DNA from: Channallabes apus
Lineage: Eukaryota > Chordata > Actinopteri > Siluriformes > Clariidae
Reading direction: 5' to 3'
DNA: 64,000 nucleotides
Assembly: GCA_030522415.1 (NCBI GenBank)
Contig: CM060106.1
Span: 27,784,985 to 27,848,984 of the forward strand
The position numbers and the translations under genes are program-made. Numbering within the stretch: position 1 is the first letter of the stretch; each line of letters opens with the position of its first letter. This document shows, piece by piece, positions 39,534 through 49,636 of the stretch. The notes below the pieces were generated by a model, which was not told where the DNA came from, searched no databases, and saw only the letters and a program-made list of their open reading frames with translations.

Positions 39534-40050
39534 TACCAGTCAAAAGTTTGGACAAACCTTCTAATTCCATGGTCTTTCCTGATTTTTATTTCTTTAAACA
39601 ATGTAAAACAAAGCTGAAGGTGTCCAAAATATGAAATAGTCTCCTTTGAACGGATGATATCGAGATGTGTACTGTTTGTTAAACTTCATCTCTGCATCAA
39701 ATGTAAGCTTTGGTCTTGCTTTCCTGAGATGGTCTTCTTCAGAGTCAGTTTTATCATGGTACTTAATTGGTTTTGCAAATGCACTTAACAAAGAATTGTA
39801 TTTGACTTGCAAGAACTATTCCATGCCCTGCGATGGATTGGCACCCTTGTCCAGGGTGTACCCTGCCTTGTGCCCGAAAGCCTCCTGGGATAGGCTCCAG
39901 GCCCCCGGCGACCCTGATCACAGGATAAAGCGGTATAGAAGATGAATGAATGAATGAAGAACTATTCCAGACCAGCTGACTATTGTGTCTTAAAATAACA
40001 ACAGACTGAAAAGTCCACAATTTGTATACCGCTGTGATTTGAAATCTTAG
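39534..40050. mobile_element. family F miniature element, interrupted by a SINE
   Basis: The left end reads taccagtcaaaagtttggac at 39534. The interior parallels 16896-17378 (catctgcatc, tatcatggt, ttttgcaaatg, aactattccaga). A 5'-truncated SINE sits at 39824-39956 inside it. The right end is decayed. Confidence 0.55.
39824..39956 (+). repeat. SINE family A, 5'-truncated recent insertion
   Basis: Only the tail third is present, plus orientation, ending in (gaat)n. A 13-bp target duplication (aagaactattcca) lies at 39811-39823 and 39957-39969. Truncation at the head with an intact target duplication is the mark of target-primed reverse transcription. It is inserted in a family F element. Confidence 0.88.
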
Positions 40051-40307
40051 ATTCCAAAATGTTAGATTCGATTTATGGTAATGAGTAGTATTGATATTGG
40101 TATTTTTGAACAATCCAGAGGCGCCAGAGTTTACTAAACAGTCCCTGCCAAAAACATGATTTTTCATTCTGTTGCCCTGAACATTAAGTCAGGTGTTATT
40201 GTTATATCCTGTGATTGTATCTCAAAGAGGTCAATAATTTGAAATGCGTTACAATTCCTGCATTTTATGAACAGTGTAAATTCACTTTACACATGCAGGT
40301 ATGTTAC

Positions 40308-40598
40308 CTGTTTGTCATTTGTCCTGTGAAGTCATGCACAGAGAGTCCTGAAGGCTGCTGTGCCTAGCAGCTCTCCTTTGTTAAACAGACAGACAATCCA
40401 TTAATTAAGTTCAATTGAAATAAAAATCTCTGCTGCAAATTTTAAATAAGATATGTATTGCCTAGTTACAGATTACTGTATATTTTTTCCGGTGTGATTT
40501 TTGAGCAAATGGTGGATTCTAACACACCCCTTGGTGTAAATTGGCTCTCCAGAAGATGAGAACTACTGAAGAACAGTAGTCTCACTATAATCTGTGTT
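40308..40598 (-). pseudogene. Pim-like kinase, tandem unit 3, two decayed exons only
   Basis: An amino exon (40528-40598) and a glycine-loop exon (40308-40380) match those of unit 2 base by base over much of their length, including the flanking intron (40190-40450 against 41648-41890). The glycine-loop exon has lost about 26 bp at its 5' side including the acceptor, and has an in-frame stop. No further exons follow toward polr2m. This is the oldest-looking member of the array. Confidence 0.65.
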
Positions 40599-42099
40599 CT
40601 ATAGAAAAGAAATGATTGTACATAATGAATTCATTCATTGTGTGAGTAATAGTGTTATAAATATGATTTGGTATCATATTGGCTAGCTTTAATATTTAAT
40701 TGCATGTTGTGTAATACAAAGATGCAAACACCTATAACTTATAGCTACAAAACAAATTAATTTAATATAAACAGCTTCCACTTTAGTTAAAATACTGATA
40801 AAGGTCCACAATTCTGAAAGCAACAAGGTATCGTGTCTAATCTTCACGTTGTTCTCAGGGTCCATAAACCATTCATGACTTTGGAGTTCTTCGAATGTTG
40901 GTCGAGAGCATGGCCATCGTAACAGTCACCAAAGTATCAGATCATGGCAAACTGTGCGTAGCGATAAGAGGGACAATTTAAAGACAAAAAAACCCCAATA
41001 TGTTTAATTCCTTTTGTAGTTAAAATGTGACCTGTTTGCATTTTCTCACCTCCAGACACACCGGGAGCGAAGCATATGTTCAAATTAACCATGTCGTCTT
41101 CGTTATGAAAGGGCAAGTCTCCACACACCAGAGAATGAGTGGCATCAGATACGTCACAAAAGGGTTCTCCATTGCATTTTTTTTTTAATTCTGTCCCATA
41201 ACTATTTAGCATTTACCTGGATAAGTGGTGTAGAAACAAGAGCATAGTCAAGTATTTAAAGTAAATAAATATAAACTATAGGGAGCAGAGATGATACAAT
41301 ACCAAGGTTTGGACTGGTACTGACTAAGATCTCTATTATAAATGATAAGGAATAAGTTTTACTCTGAAACATGATTTGTTTGAAGGTGAATAGTTTTTGA
41401 CAATTTTAGCAAGAATGAGTAAAATGACATCATATAAAGCGCTTGGACGCTATGTCTTGTCTGCAGTATCTTAAAAGTGGGCGTTTACTTACCTCAATTA
41501 TGAATTTGTCGTTTGGACACTTTACTGCATGTTTAATGGCAACCTGTTCACAAAAACTAAATGTAATTACATTCTTACTATAAAACATGAACAAATCACA
41601 TACAGTCCATAGCTTTCAACATGCCCTGGATATTCAGTAGGTGGAATCCTGTGATTGTATCTCAGAGACGTCCATAATTTCTAATGCTTTACAATTCCTG
41701 TGTTTTGTTTAACAGTGTAAATTTACTGTACATGTAAGCATATTACCTGTTTGCCATCTGCTATACGGACTCCTGCGCAGAGAGTCCTGAATCCTCCCTC
41801 GCTTAGAAGCTTTCCCTTAGTGTACAGTGACGCAAACTCCTCTATTAAACAAACAGACAATCCTTCAATTAAGGTCAATTAAATAAGAGTCTCCATAGTA
41901 CATTTTTACTGAGTTATCCCCAGTGAAAAAAAAAAACACTTTAGTGTATTACAAATATATTGAAATCCTCGATAGTACATTGCAAATATACTAACAAAAA
42001 ATTGTACCATCAGTTAATATATAAAAAGTATACTAACATCATGCTTTTACCAAATTTTGGAATTAAACTTTAAATATATTTTAAAATAATTGTATTATA

Positions 42100-42206
42100 C
42101 CCTGTCCAGGGTGTACCCCGCCTAGTGCCCGAAGTCTCCTGGGATAGGCTCCAGGTCCCCCGCGACCCTGAACACAGGATTAAGCGGTATAGAAAATGAA
42201 TGAGTG
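42100..42206 (+). repeat. SINE family A, 5'-truncated recent insertion
   Basis: Tail third only, plus orientation, flanked by a 15-bp target duplication (aataattgtattata) at 42085-42099 and 42207-42221. It lies in the long intron of Pim-like unit 2. Confidence 0.88.
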
Positions 42207-42699
42207 AATAATTGTATTATAGTACACTTTCCAAAAATATATTATTGGAAATATATACATTAAGTGAAAGGTTGGTCTAATTTCCAAAGTATACTTATTT
42301 AAACTTGTTTTTCAATTTATTTTTGTATATTAAAAAAAAAATGCTCGAAATAATCATTGTACAAATGTACAGAAAGTATACATTAGACTACAATTTTAAT
42401 ATACGGTACTCTCAGTATATTATCAGTTAAATTTAAATGTCCTTATTAATATGTACTTATATTTAGTGCACTACTCTCTCGCGCGTGCGCGCTTTTAGAC
42501 TCGTTTTTGCACGCTGAATCTCTCCTTTGCGCGCTGAAAATCACTATTATACTTCCATACTTTTGCAGTTCAAGATAATTTATGTTTTTACTCTCTCACT
42601 CTTCTGTCCACTCACTGTCATAAAGCGACACTTACACTAACTGCAGCAGCGTTGTGATCTCTGTAAACTATTCCAGCCAACCGGAGACTAGAATCAGCC

Positions 42700-42760
42700 A
42701 CACCAGCCAATCAGAGACTGGAGGAGGGCAGATTCGGACGGTCCGTTCTCTGATTGGCTC
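42700..42760. promoter_or_regulatory. inverted pair of CCAAT motifs
   Basis: agccaatcagagac (42705-42718) and its mirrored counterpart ctctgattggct (42748-42759) face each other across about 30 bp of CpG-containing sequence. NF-Y sites have this form. It may belong to a mobile element whose right end looks to be near 43692 (a hAT-like end, attgacagccct). Confidence 0.3.
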
Positions 42761-43018
42761 CCCAGTTCTCCACTTCTAGTTTGAATTAACGGCTGAAGCT
42801 GCATCATCGCGTGCGTTAGTTCATATCGTTAATATTTTATTTTCATCGGCATAAGGTAAATTTAACGGTTTTTATTAGGTAATTTTGTAATTAAGTACAT
42901 ACTTTAAGCTGTAGAATGTATTGTGTAATGTGTTGTTATTAATGTGTTCTGTACTCTGCTTGTGGTATAATGGCTCTGTATCTCTCGGCCTGTTTTCAGT
43001 CTCTGTGTAACAGAATCA

Positions 43019-43154
43019 ACACACCAGGTTTAAACTAATACTGTACCTGTAGATTCTAATACTAATGTCTGTCTGTGTTCACACACCAGGTTTAAACTAA
43101 TACTGTACCTGTAGATTCTAATACTAATGTCTGTCTGTGTTCACACACCAGGTT
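43019..43154. repeat. 62-bp tandem repeat, just over two copies
   Basis: The unit beginning acaccaggtttaaactaata starts at 43021 and again at 43083; a third partial unit starts at 43145. The copies are identical where they overlap, so the duplication is recent. In the long intron of Pim-like unit 2. Confidence 0.95.
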
Positions 43155-44297
43155 ATATTTTAGTTTGTGTGTTTGTGAGACAACCTGACTTTTGTTGAAC
43201 ACAAATAAACTATAGTAGTGCTTTTTTGTAACCTTGTGCAAATTAAATCTGTTGAACTCATGAATAAAATCTGCCTCATAATTACTGACGTAATGTGTTT
43301 CATAAACATGTTATAGTGTAGAAAATGCATTTAGCTTTTGTAAATTATCGTTCATATAATGCGCCGCTGGGGTGTGCGCAACCTTCATTAGAAGACTCAA
43401 AGACATATACTCATTTGGATTATGATTAAATTAGCATGTTTGTTTTGGCGTCGGTCCAGATTTAACCGTATCTGGGTCCGGATGCGGACCGGAGTCCGTC
43501 TATTGAGTACCCCGGGTATAGAGTGAGAGAGTCCGGGCTTCCGGAAAGGCGAAAGTGCGGATGTGCGCGCGTCAGAACACAGGTCAAAATAACTTTTTAA
43601 AAAAGTAAATAATCGTTTTTTTTTCAATTACACCATTTTTGTGATCGTTGAGATCCGAAATCGGAATCGAAATTCAATTAATTGACAGCCCTAATACTAG
43701 TCATTAGTCTGGCTGCAAGTACATTTAAGTATGCTTTGGCATTTAATATACTTAGCATACTTTTTTTTTTTTTTTTACTAGGAATGTGTTTGCTGACTAT
43801 ACATTACTATACATACCTTGCTGTGTGAATTAGAAATGATTAATACAGTTTTGGGACAAATGGTACTGATTGAAATGATTCTAACATACCCCATGCTGTA
43901 ATGTGGCTCTCCGGGGGATGAAGATGAAGAGGAGGAGTCTCACTATGATCTGTGTTCTGTCAAAAGGAAAATGACAGTACATAATAAATTCATGTGTAAC
44001 AATTATGATTTGGTATCATATTGCATATGACTAATACTTGACTACACATAATGGAAGCATATGACTAATAATGAAATAGAATTAAAAGTTAACACCTTTG
44101 ACTTTAGCTTAGATACTGCAGAGAAGGTCTACAAGGATTAGATTAATTGGTTATACATATTTGCTATTTGTTATATACAGATTGCCCTAAGTCTCTTGGG
44201 ATAGGCTGGATAGGATCCAGTTTAATCCACATGATATGCATTATTATAGCATGTTTGGTTAATTATCTTTAGGTTCATTTTCTTTTCACTGTCTTAC

Positions 44298-45189
44298 CTT
44301 CACTTTGTTCTGAGGTCTCGCCAGGCACCACAATATCAGATTGCAGCAACCTACAGTATGTGTAGTGATGAGATCAACATTTACATACAAATTATGATTT
44401 GACTCATTTCTGGAAAGAAAATCAGTCGATCTTCTAATGGTTCTTTGCAGGTCTAAATATGACACGTTTGCATTTTCTTACCTCTAGCGTATGTTCTGAT
44501 TAACAATGCCGTCCTTGGTAGTAAAGGGCAATGTTCCGCACACCATGTCAAAGAGGAGAACTCCCAGCCCCCAGGTGGTAGCAGGACGACCATGATATTC
44601 TCCTTCACACACCCACTCAGGTGGATAGAAAGCTCTTGTTCCTAAATCAAAAACAAAGAAGGAATAACATTACTGTCAGTAAACCCACAAAAATGGGTCT
44701 AAATTTAGTGAACTACTATGCACTTGCATGCATAAGTGGTGTAGGGGGTGTCCTTGAGCAAATCCCCACAGCCAAAGTCTATTAGTTTTACTTCCATAAC
44801 ATAACATAACAACATAAAGTACAGATACCGTCCATAGGTTGTAATGTGTTACATTGACCAGTGCAGATTAACTGTAGATGTGTAGTCCTACAGTATTACC
44901 TGTTTTCCATCTGCCCTACAGACTCCTGCGCAGATGCTCCCGAAGGCTCCTTCTCCAAGCGGCTCTCCCGGAATATACAGCGACACAAACATCTCTGTTA
45001 AACAAAGAACCCGTCAATCATTGAAGTTTATTTGTAACCAGTAAGAAAGGACATCATGCTCTTTCTTTTCTCTTGCAGTAGACAGTGATGAATAAAGTGT
45101 GTCTCAATGTCAATGTTCAGAATATAGAAAGGTACCTTGATTTCCTTCTAAATCAGTACAGTTTTAACATACCCCGTGGTGTAATATGC
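44298..45189 (-). pseudogene. Pim-like serine/threonine kinase, tandem unit 1, missing catalytic exon
   Basis: Pieces on the minus strand: short amino exon 45173-45189; glycine-loop exon 44900-44994 (SLYIPGEPLGEGAFGSICAG, loop intact); a DFG piece 44729-44791 (VKLIDFGCGDLLKDTPYTTYA by pattern); carboxyl-lobe exon 44482-44641 with the Pim hallmarks FYPPEW and LLFDMVCG; and 44298-44350 (CCNLILWCLARP). Pim kinases are small constitutively active cytosolic kinases that are greatly expanded in fish. There is no VAIK lysine exon and no HRD loop. The DFG piece lacks a good donor. TAG at 44484-44486 ends the carboxyl-lobe exon after a deletion relative to unit 2, and the last exon is internally deleted. 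It cannot encode an active kinase as it stands. Confidence 0.75.
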
Positions 45190-45247
45190 CTGGCAAACTG
45201 GTACAAAGAGAAAGGTGCCTCAGTAGCTAGTCAAAATACTAATAATC

Positions 45248-45441
45248 TTACATTTAGGCATTTAGCAGACACTCTTATCCAGAGCAACTTACATTTTTAT
45301 CTCATTGCACATCTGAGCAGTTGAGGGTTAAGGGCCTTGCTCAAGGGCCCAACAGTGGCAACTTGGTGGTTGTGGGGTTTGAACCTGGGATCTTCCGAAC
45401 CGTAGTCCAATGCCTTAACCACTGAGCTACCCCTGGCCCTC
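45248..45441 (-). repeat. SINE family B, minus orientation
   Basis: The same element as at 31108-31301 on the other strand, with only a few differences (gcagacactcttatccagag against the sense tail). It lies between the Sec16-like exon ending at 45471 and the Pim-like unit 1, so it is in the putative joining intron. Confidence 0.88.
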
Positions 45442-45470
45442 TTGCACACACACACACAATTACAACGTAC

Positions 45471-46179
45471 CTGTAACAACCAATGAGTTCAAAGCTGAAT
45501 CCCTGACATGATTCAAGCTGTTCCTGTGTCACCACGTAACATACAGTATAGTGGCTGCATAGGTCAGTCCTTCAGAGTCTGCACATGACAGACCAAACAT
45601 ACATGTTAGGATTCGAGTCCATGAGTTCAGCTTATAATTACAACATGTGAAGTTACAGTTTTTCTGTTACTGATATATACCAAGCTTTTCTCCCATTTCA
45701 TTTACAGCTTTTAAGTGCTCATCGTCTGGGGCAGCAGAGCACAAAAGTCGTGCCAAAGAAAGACACCAGCCATCCTGGGTCTGTATCAGAAATTGGCACA
45801 TTAATCAGCAAAAATAAATAAGAAAATTATACCATGACATAAAGACAGATGTGATCTTTGTGTGTTAATAAACAAATTTTGATGCCTTCTTCAGAAGTTT
45901 GTAGCTTCTGAAGAGGAGTACACCAACCTCCGCCAGCCGCACCTTCTGTAACATAAACAGCTTTAACATGCGCATCTACTCTAATTATACACAATCATTC
46001 AGGCAAATTTGTCTTTCTTCCAGATAAATATATCACTTACTCCTTTCTTAGAGCAGAGCAGCTCCATAATCTTCCAGAAGCAATATGTCTCCTTTTGGTC
46101 AGCTTTATCCAGATGTTGGAGACACTCTTGGGCTTTCCTCTCGATAAAACGAAGCAGGTCCTCTATATTCATCTTTGAG
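45471..46179 (-). pseudogene. Sec16-like central-domain exons (four), frameshifted
   Basis: Exons on the minus strand: 46041-46172 from an ATG (exon to 46179 if the AG there is an acceptor), an 18-bp microexon 45928-45945 (KVRLAE), 45681-45780 and 45471-45578. Exon 1 ends TYCFWKIMELLCSKKG, like the Sec16 stretch LLCRQNG. Exon 3 reads DGWCLSLARLL then NEMGEKL, and exon 4 continues SEGLTYAAT. These parallel the Sec16 segments with W.PHLAM.L, MGDTLASRGLLDAAHFCYL. Sec16 scaffolds COPII coat assembly at ER exit sites. The phases 0, 0 and 1 all fit. In exon 4 the frame that fits runs into TGA at 45529-45531, while a neighbouring frame carries VTQEQLESC and FELIGC, so a small indel has broken it. 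Only a short middle part of Sec16 is present. Identification rests on recalled family motifs. Confidence 0.5.
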
Positions 46180-46200
46180 CTGCAACATATACACACTGTG

Positions 46201-46279
46201 GGCGGCGCGGTGGTGTAGTGGTTAGCACTGTCGCCTTGCACCTCCAGGGTCCGGGTTCGATTCCCCGGCCAGGCTCGAT
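46201..46279 (+). repeat. SINE family A, isolated tRNA-like head
   Basis: Only the 79-nt head is present, with box A (tggtgtagtgg, 46211-46221) and a perfect box B (ggttcgattcc, 46254-46264) at tRNA-like spacing. Body and tail are absent and no target duplication is seen. It begins 29 bp from the ATG of the Sec16-like exon on the other strand. Confidence 0.85.
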
Positions 46280-46649
46280 CATTAATACAAGTAAATTAAA
46301 ATAACATCAGAGAAAAAGTGGAACCATAGTGCAACAATAACGGTTTAACGTCGGCATGTTAATTGCAGAGGACCAATATATAAGGAAATATAGTATATAT
46401 GTAATTTCATTTATTCCAATGTGTATGCTGATGTTTCTGTATTTTTGGTAAAAATGAATATTTTATCAGGCAGTACTAGTCTGGCATTTCTAGTTTCCGG
46501 TGTGGCAACAAAGTTGCTTTTTGATCCTTCAGGCGCTGAACAGAAGGGAAGATCAATATCGTTCTACTCTTTTTGTTGGTGTGCGGCAGTTTGTGAAGAT
46601 CCCTAAATCATTCGTTGCGCCGTAGAGAATAATGGTGTTTATGCTTTTA

Positions 46650-46996
46650 TTCATTCATTCATCTTCTATACCGCTTTATCCTGTATTAAGGGTGGCGGGG
46701 ACCTGGGGCCTATCCCAGGAGACTCAGGGCACGAGGCAGGGTACACCCTGGACAGCGTGCCAATCCATCGCAGAGCACACACACACACTATGGTCAATTT
46801 GGGAATGCCAATTAGCCTAACCTGCATGTCTTTGGACTGTGGGAGGAAACCGGAGTACCCGGAGGAAACCCACCAAGCACGGGGAGAACATGCAAACTCC
46901 ATGCACACAGAGACGGGAATCGAGCCTGGCCGGGGAATCGAACCCAGACCCTGGAGGTGCAAGGCGACAGTGCTAACCACTACACCACCGCGCACC
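46650..46996 (-). repeat. SINE family A, full length
   Basis: Complete copy with a 14-bp target duplication (tgtttatgctttta) at 46636-46649 and 46997-47010. Confidence 0.9.
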
Positions 46997-47010
46997 TGTT
47001 TATGCTTTTA

Positions 47011-48040
47011 AACATGTATAATTTAAGGCGTGTGTAGCTTAAAGACAGTGTAGAGAGGAAATATATGTGGGTATCTTATTTGCTGGTTTATTTACGTAGC
47101 TATTGAATTCGGAGATGCGAATATGTCCAATATAAAACTAACTTTACAGCGGTCACAAACCGGGTCAGTAGCGTACTGTATGTAGTGTAGTGGGCATAAT
47201 AACGTCAATTTCACACTACAGATTTGTGCTAAGCTGTTTGTATGTTGTTGTTGTTGTTTTTTGTATTTCAACAATGCATCTAACCTGTTTTCAGCACTGT
47301 TGCAATAAATGTATGTGATTCTGCAATTCTGCATTTTCTTTTGTGTTTTTGATGCTGTGATATAGGTCTTAAATTTAATTCCTATTGGTCTTAAAAAGTC
47401 TTAAATTTGACATTATGAAACCTGCAGAAACCTTGTCTGTTACTTGTCGGTTTCTCTCCAAATCTTCTGATTCTGACTTGGACTGAGAAGGACTAAAGCA
47501 GAAAGTGTCTTTGTGACGAGAGCTTCTGCATTATCATGGGGATGACGTCATCGAACACACACGCGCGCACATGTACACACGTTACTGCACAGAATAAGCA
47601 ACTTCAACGTTTTACACGTATTTTTTCGTTTTATTCATAAATCTCATCATTTCACCTTTTACTGTAAATGATATAATTAGCTTTTTACGCCATTAACAAA
47701 TTATTTAAATTTATTGTCAACTTTTCTATTTTAATGTCCAAATTATACATTCATAAACGTACATTTTCTACATCACGTCCTCAGATATCAACTTATCCTC
47801 TTTGAAATCTCTGAAACTATGTAAATCTAATAGAAAACCACAAATCATCCCTGTACTGTCTCAACTTTCAGATTTAATTAATGAAACAATGTGATCTTTG
47901 TTCCCATTTATTTATTTTTTCTATTTTTTCCTTCATTTTTAGTTATTTATTTGTTTGTTTGTTGGTTTACTCTGTCTACATATTTTTTGTATGCTTATAC
48001 TGTATATCTTTTTTTATTGTTCTGTATACCGCATCTTATA
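47011..48040. other. spacer between the Sec16-like exons and myzap
   Basis: AT-rich. It holds a second TGACGTCA palindrome at 47543-47550 beside cacgcgcgcac. No exon is seen. Confidence 0.4.
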
Positions 48041-49636
48041 CACTGTAAAAAATAAATCCTGAAAATAGTTGTTGGAACAAAGAAATATATGTTGGGCTAA
48101 TATAATGCTGGTGTCAAAAAAGAAAAATATGTTTTCTCAATGATTGTATAAATTTCATTACTCAACTACGAAAGTTTCATCAAGGCAACGAGTATAACTG
48201 TGTTCATGAAACATTTAACTGCACACAAACAATTTTATGTTGGACGAACAAGAGGGACCTCTGCGCATGCGCAAAAGCGTTCTTCCAGAATTTTCGAACT
48301 TCCCGCTGTTTCCTCCCGAAATGGTGAGTACTTCATGGAAACTAACTGTCCTGCAAAGTAATCAGCAATTTTAGCTTTATAACATATATATTATCCAGCA
48401 GCAAGCTTTAGAACATTATATTTTCGAGTGTTTATGTATATAATTTGGAGTGTTACAGTAGTTATCTGACAATGCACTCGTTTCAGCTCCTAACGCATTT
48501 TTTTTTTCAGATGGTATGTACATTGACATTAATGTTAATCTATGAAACCGCTAAAGTTTACTTACGTTACATACATTTTAATCATCTTAATGACTGATAA
48601 TTTTAAGGGCTATTTGAAAAAGACGGCGCGTTAGTGCGCCACTGAGGGAGCTTAATGTTCTCACTCCTTCATCATTCATTAACCTTATAGTGTCTGAAAA
48701 CGGTTATAATGGCTAAACGGACATTTTTTTGTCTAGGATTTTTTAATTATTAGCACATTTCACTATGGTTGTTTTATGGTTTTGAACTACAAACGGTTAC
48801 TTAATTAGTTATTCATATATTTATCTTTTTGTATTTCAGGTATTAGGGAGAATATCTGGGAAACACTGCTTACTGCATCTGCAAACAATCTTGGAGCTTG
48901 GCAAAATTATTTCACAACATTTTTTTTATTTTTTATATCTTAAACCATTTCTGAGTTAAAGCAAATATTTTATTTTCAAATAAGCCACTGCACGTTTTTA
49001 CTGAGAAATATCAGTATGTTTTGTTCCTCAAAGCAGAAGTCTATTTATCCAGTATACTGTTTTGACTGAGTGTGATATTAGTTGTAACATGAATGTTAAG
49101 GGCACAGTTTCATTCTTGCATTTTGGAATGTTATTTGCATATTTTGTTATAACAATGCAGCATTTGTTTATTTGTTGAAAGAGTAGCTGGATTGCACTTA
49201 ATCAATATTGATAGTCTTTAACAGGTGTTTAAAGTTTACATTAAAAAAATATTCAAATTTAGAAGAATGTGTCATGTTATTTGAAATGTGGCCACAGTGA
49301 ATAACCTACTCAAGTAAACTTTAAGATGTTAATTTTATAATTATGCAAGCATAATTTCCAATTCAAAATGTACCTTTCAGTTAACTTGGAACATTTAATT
49401 GACACAACATTATATTTCAATTTGAGACTGCTTGTTGGCCTAACTAGGCATGTTTATTCAGCATAGAACATTTAGTTGACAGAATGTTTTATTTCAATTT
49501 GTGTGTACATTTAGAGGTAATCAGCACAGCAAAAACAAAATAGTTTATACAACTTAAATTGAGCCAACTAAAAATTTTAGATGCAACAGGTCACTAGAAA
49601 TTTTTTAGTTGGAGTAGCAAGAATTTTTTTACAGTG
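48041..49636. mobile_element. 1.6-kb non-autonomous DNA element with CACTGTAAAAAA ends
   Basis: The left (48041) and right (49636, reversed) ends share CACTGTAAAAAA, flanked by TA on both sides. Inside is a 36-bp motif twice (about 49389 and 49465; aacatttaattgacacaaca and its variant). There is a GC-rich part at 48255-48335 with a perfect TGCGCATGCGCA palindrome, an ATG directly followed by a splice donor (gaaatg/gtgagt), and an AG-bordered stretch at 48840. There is no long open frame. Superfamily is not determined. Confidence 0.5.
48262..48273. promoter_or_regulatory. NRF-1-type palindrome
   Basis: TGCGCATGCGCA is the consensus site of nuclear respiratory factor 1, common in vertebrate housekeeping promoters. 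It lies about 55 bp upstream of an ATG/GTGAGT junction inside the repeat-bounded element. Activity is inferred only. Confidence 0.4.

Larger units (their letters stand above)
40842..43956 (-). pseudogene. Pim-like serine/threonine kinase, tandem unit 2, degenerate
   Basis: Pieces on the minus strand: amino exon 43890-43956 (67 nt); glycine-loop exon 41747-41841 (95 nt, same length and phase as in unit 1, but the loop reads SEGGFRT, so loop glycines are lost); ATP-lysine exon 41493-41543 (VAIKHAVKCPNDKFIIE, phase 0 on both sides); carboxyl-lobe exon from 41050 to about 41170 (LVCGDLPF, GVSG); and a last exon 40842-40951 ending RPTFEELQSHEWF, typical of Pim. TGA at 40926-40928 replaces the cysteine codon of the conserved WCL. 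HRD and DFG exons are missing; a short stretch near 41219-41233 matching the end of the unit 1 DFG piece marks the deletion edge. The 2-kb gap between exons 1 and 2 contains a SINE and a 62-bp tandem repeat. Confidence 0.72.

Noticed and set aside
42085..42221. Direct 15-bp repeats considered as phage-type attachment sites
   Set aside because: They are the target duplication of a truncated SINE in a vertebrate genome.
45297..45479. Open frame with [17 protein letters not shown]
   Set aside because: Translation of SINE family B read through its box B region.
47543..47550. CRE palindrome TGACGTCA taken as a promoter of the Sec16-like gene
   Set aside because: It is about 1.4 kb upstream of the first exon-like piece with a SINE between, and no start can be shown. 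Recorded only in the spacer entry.
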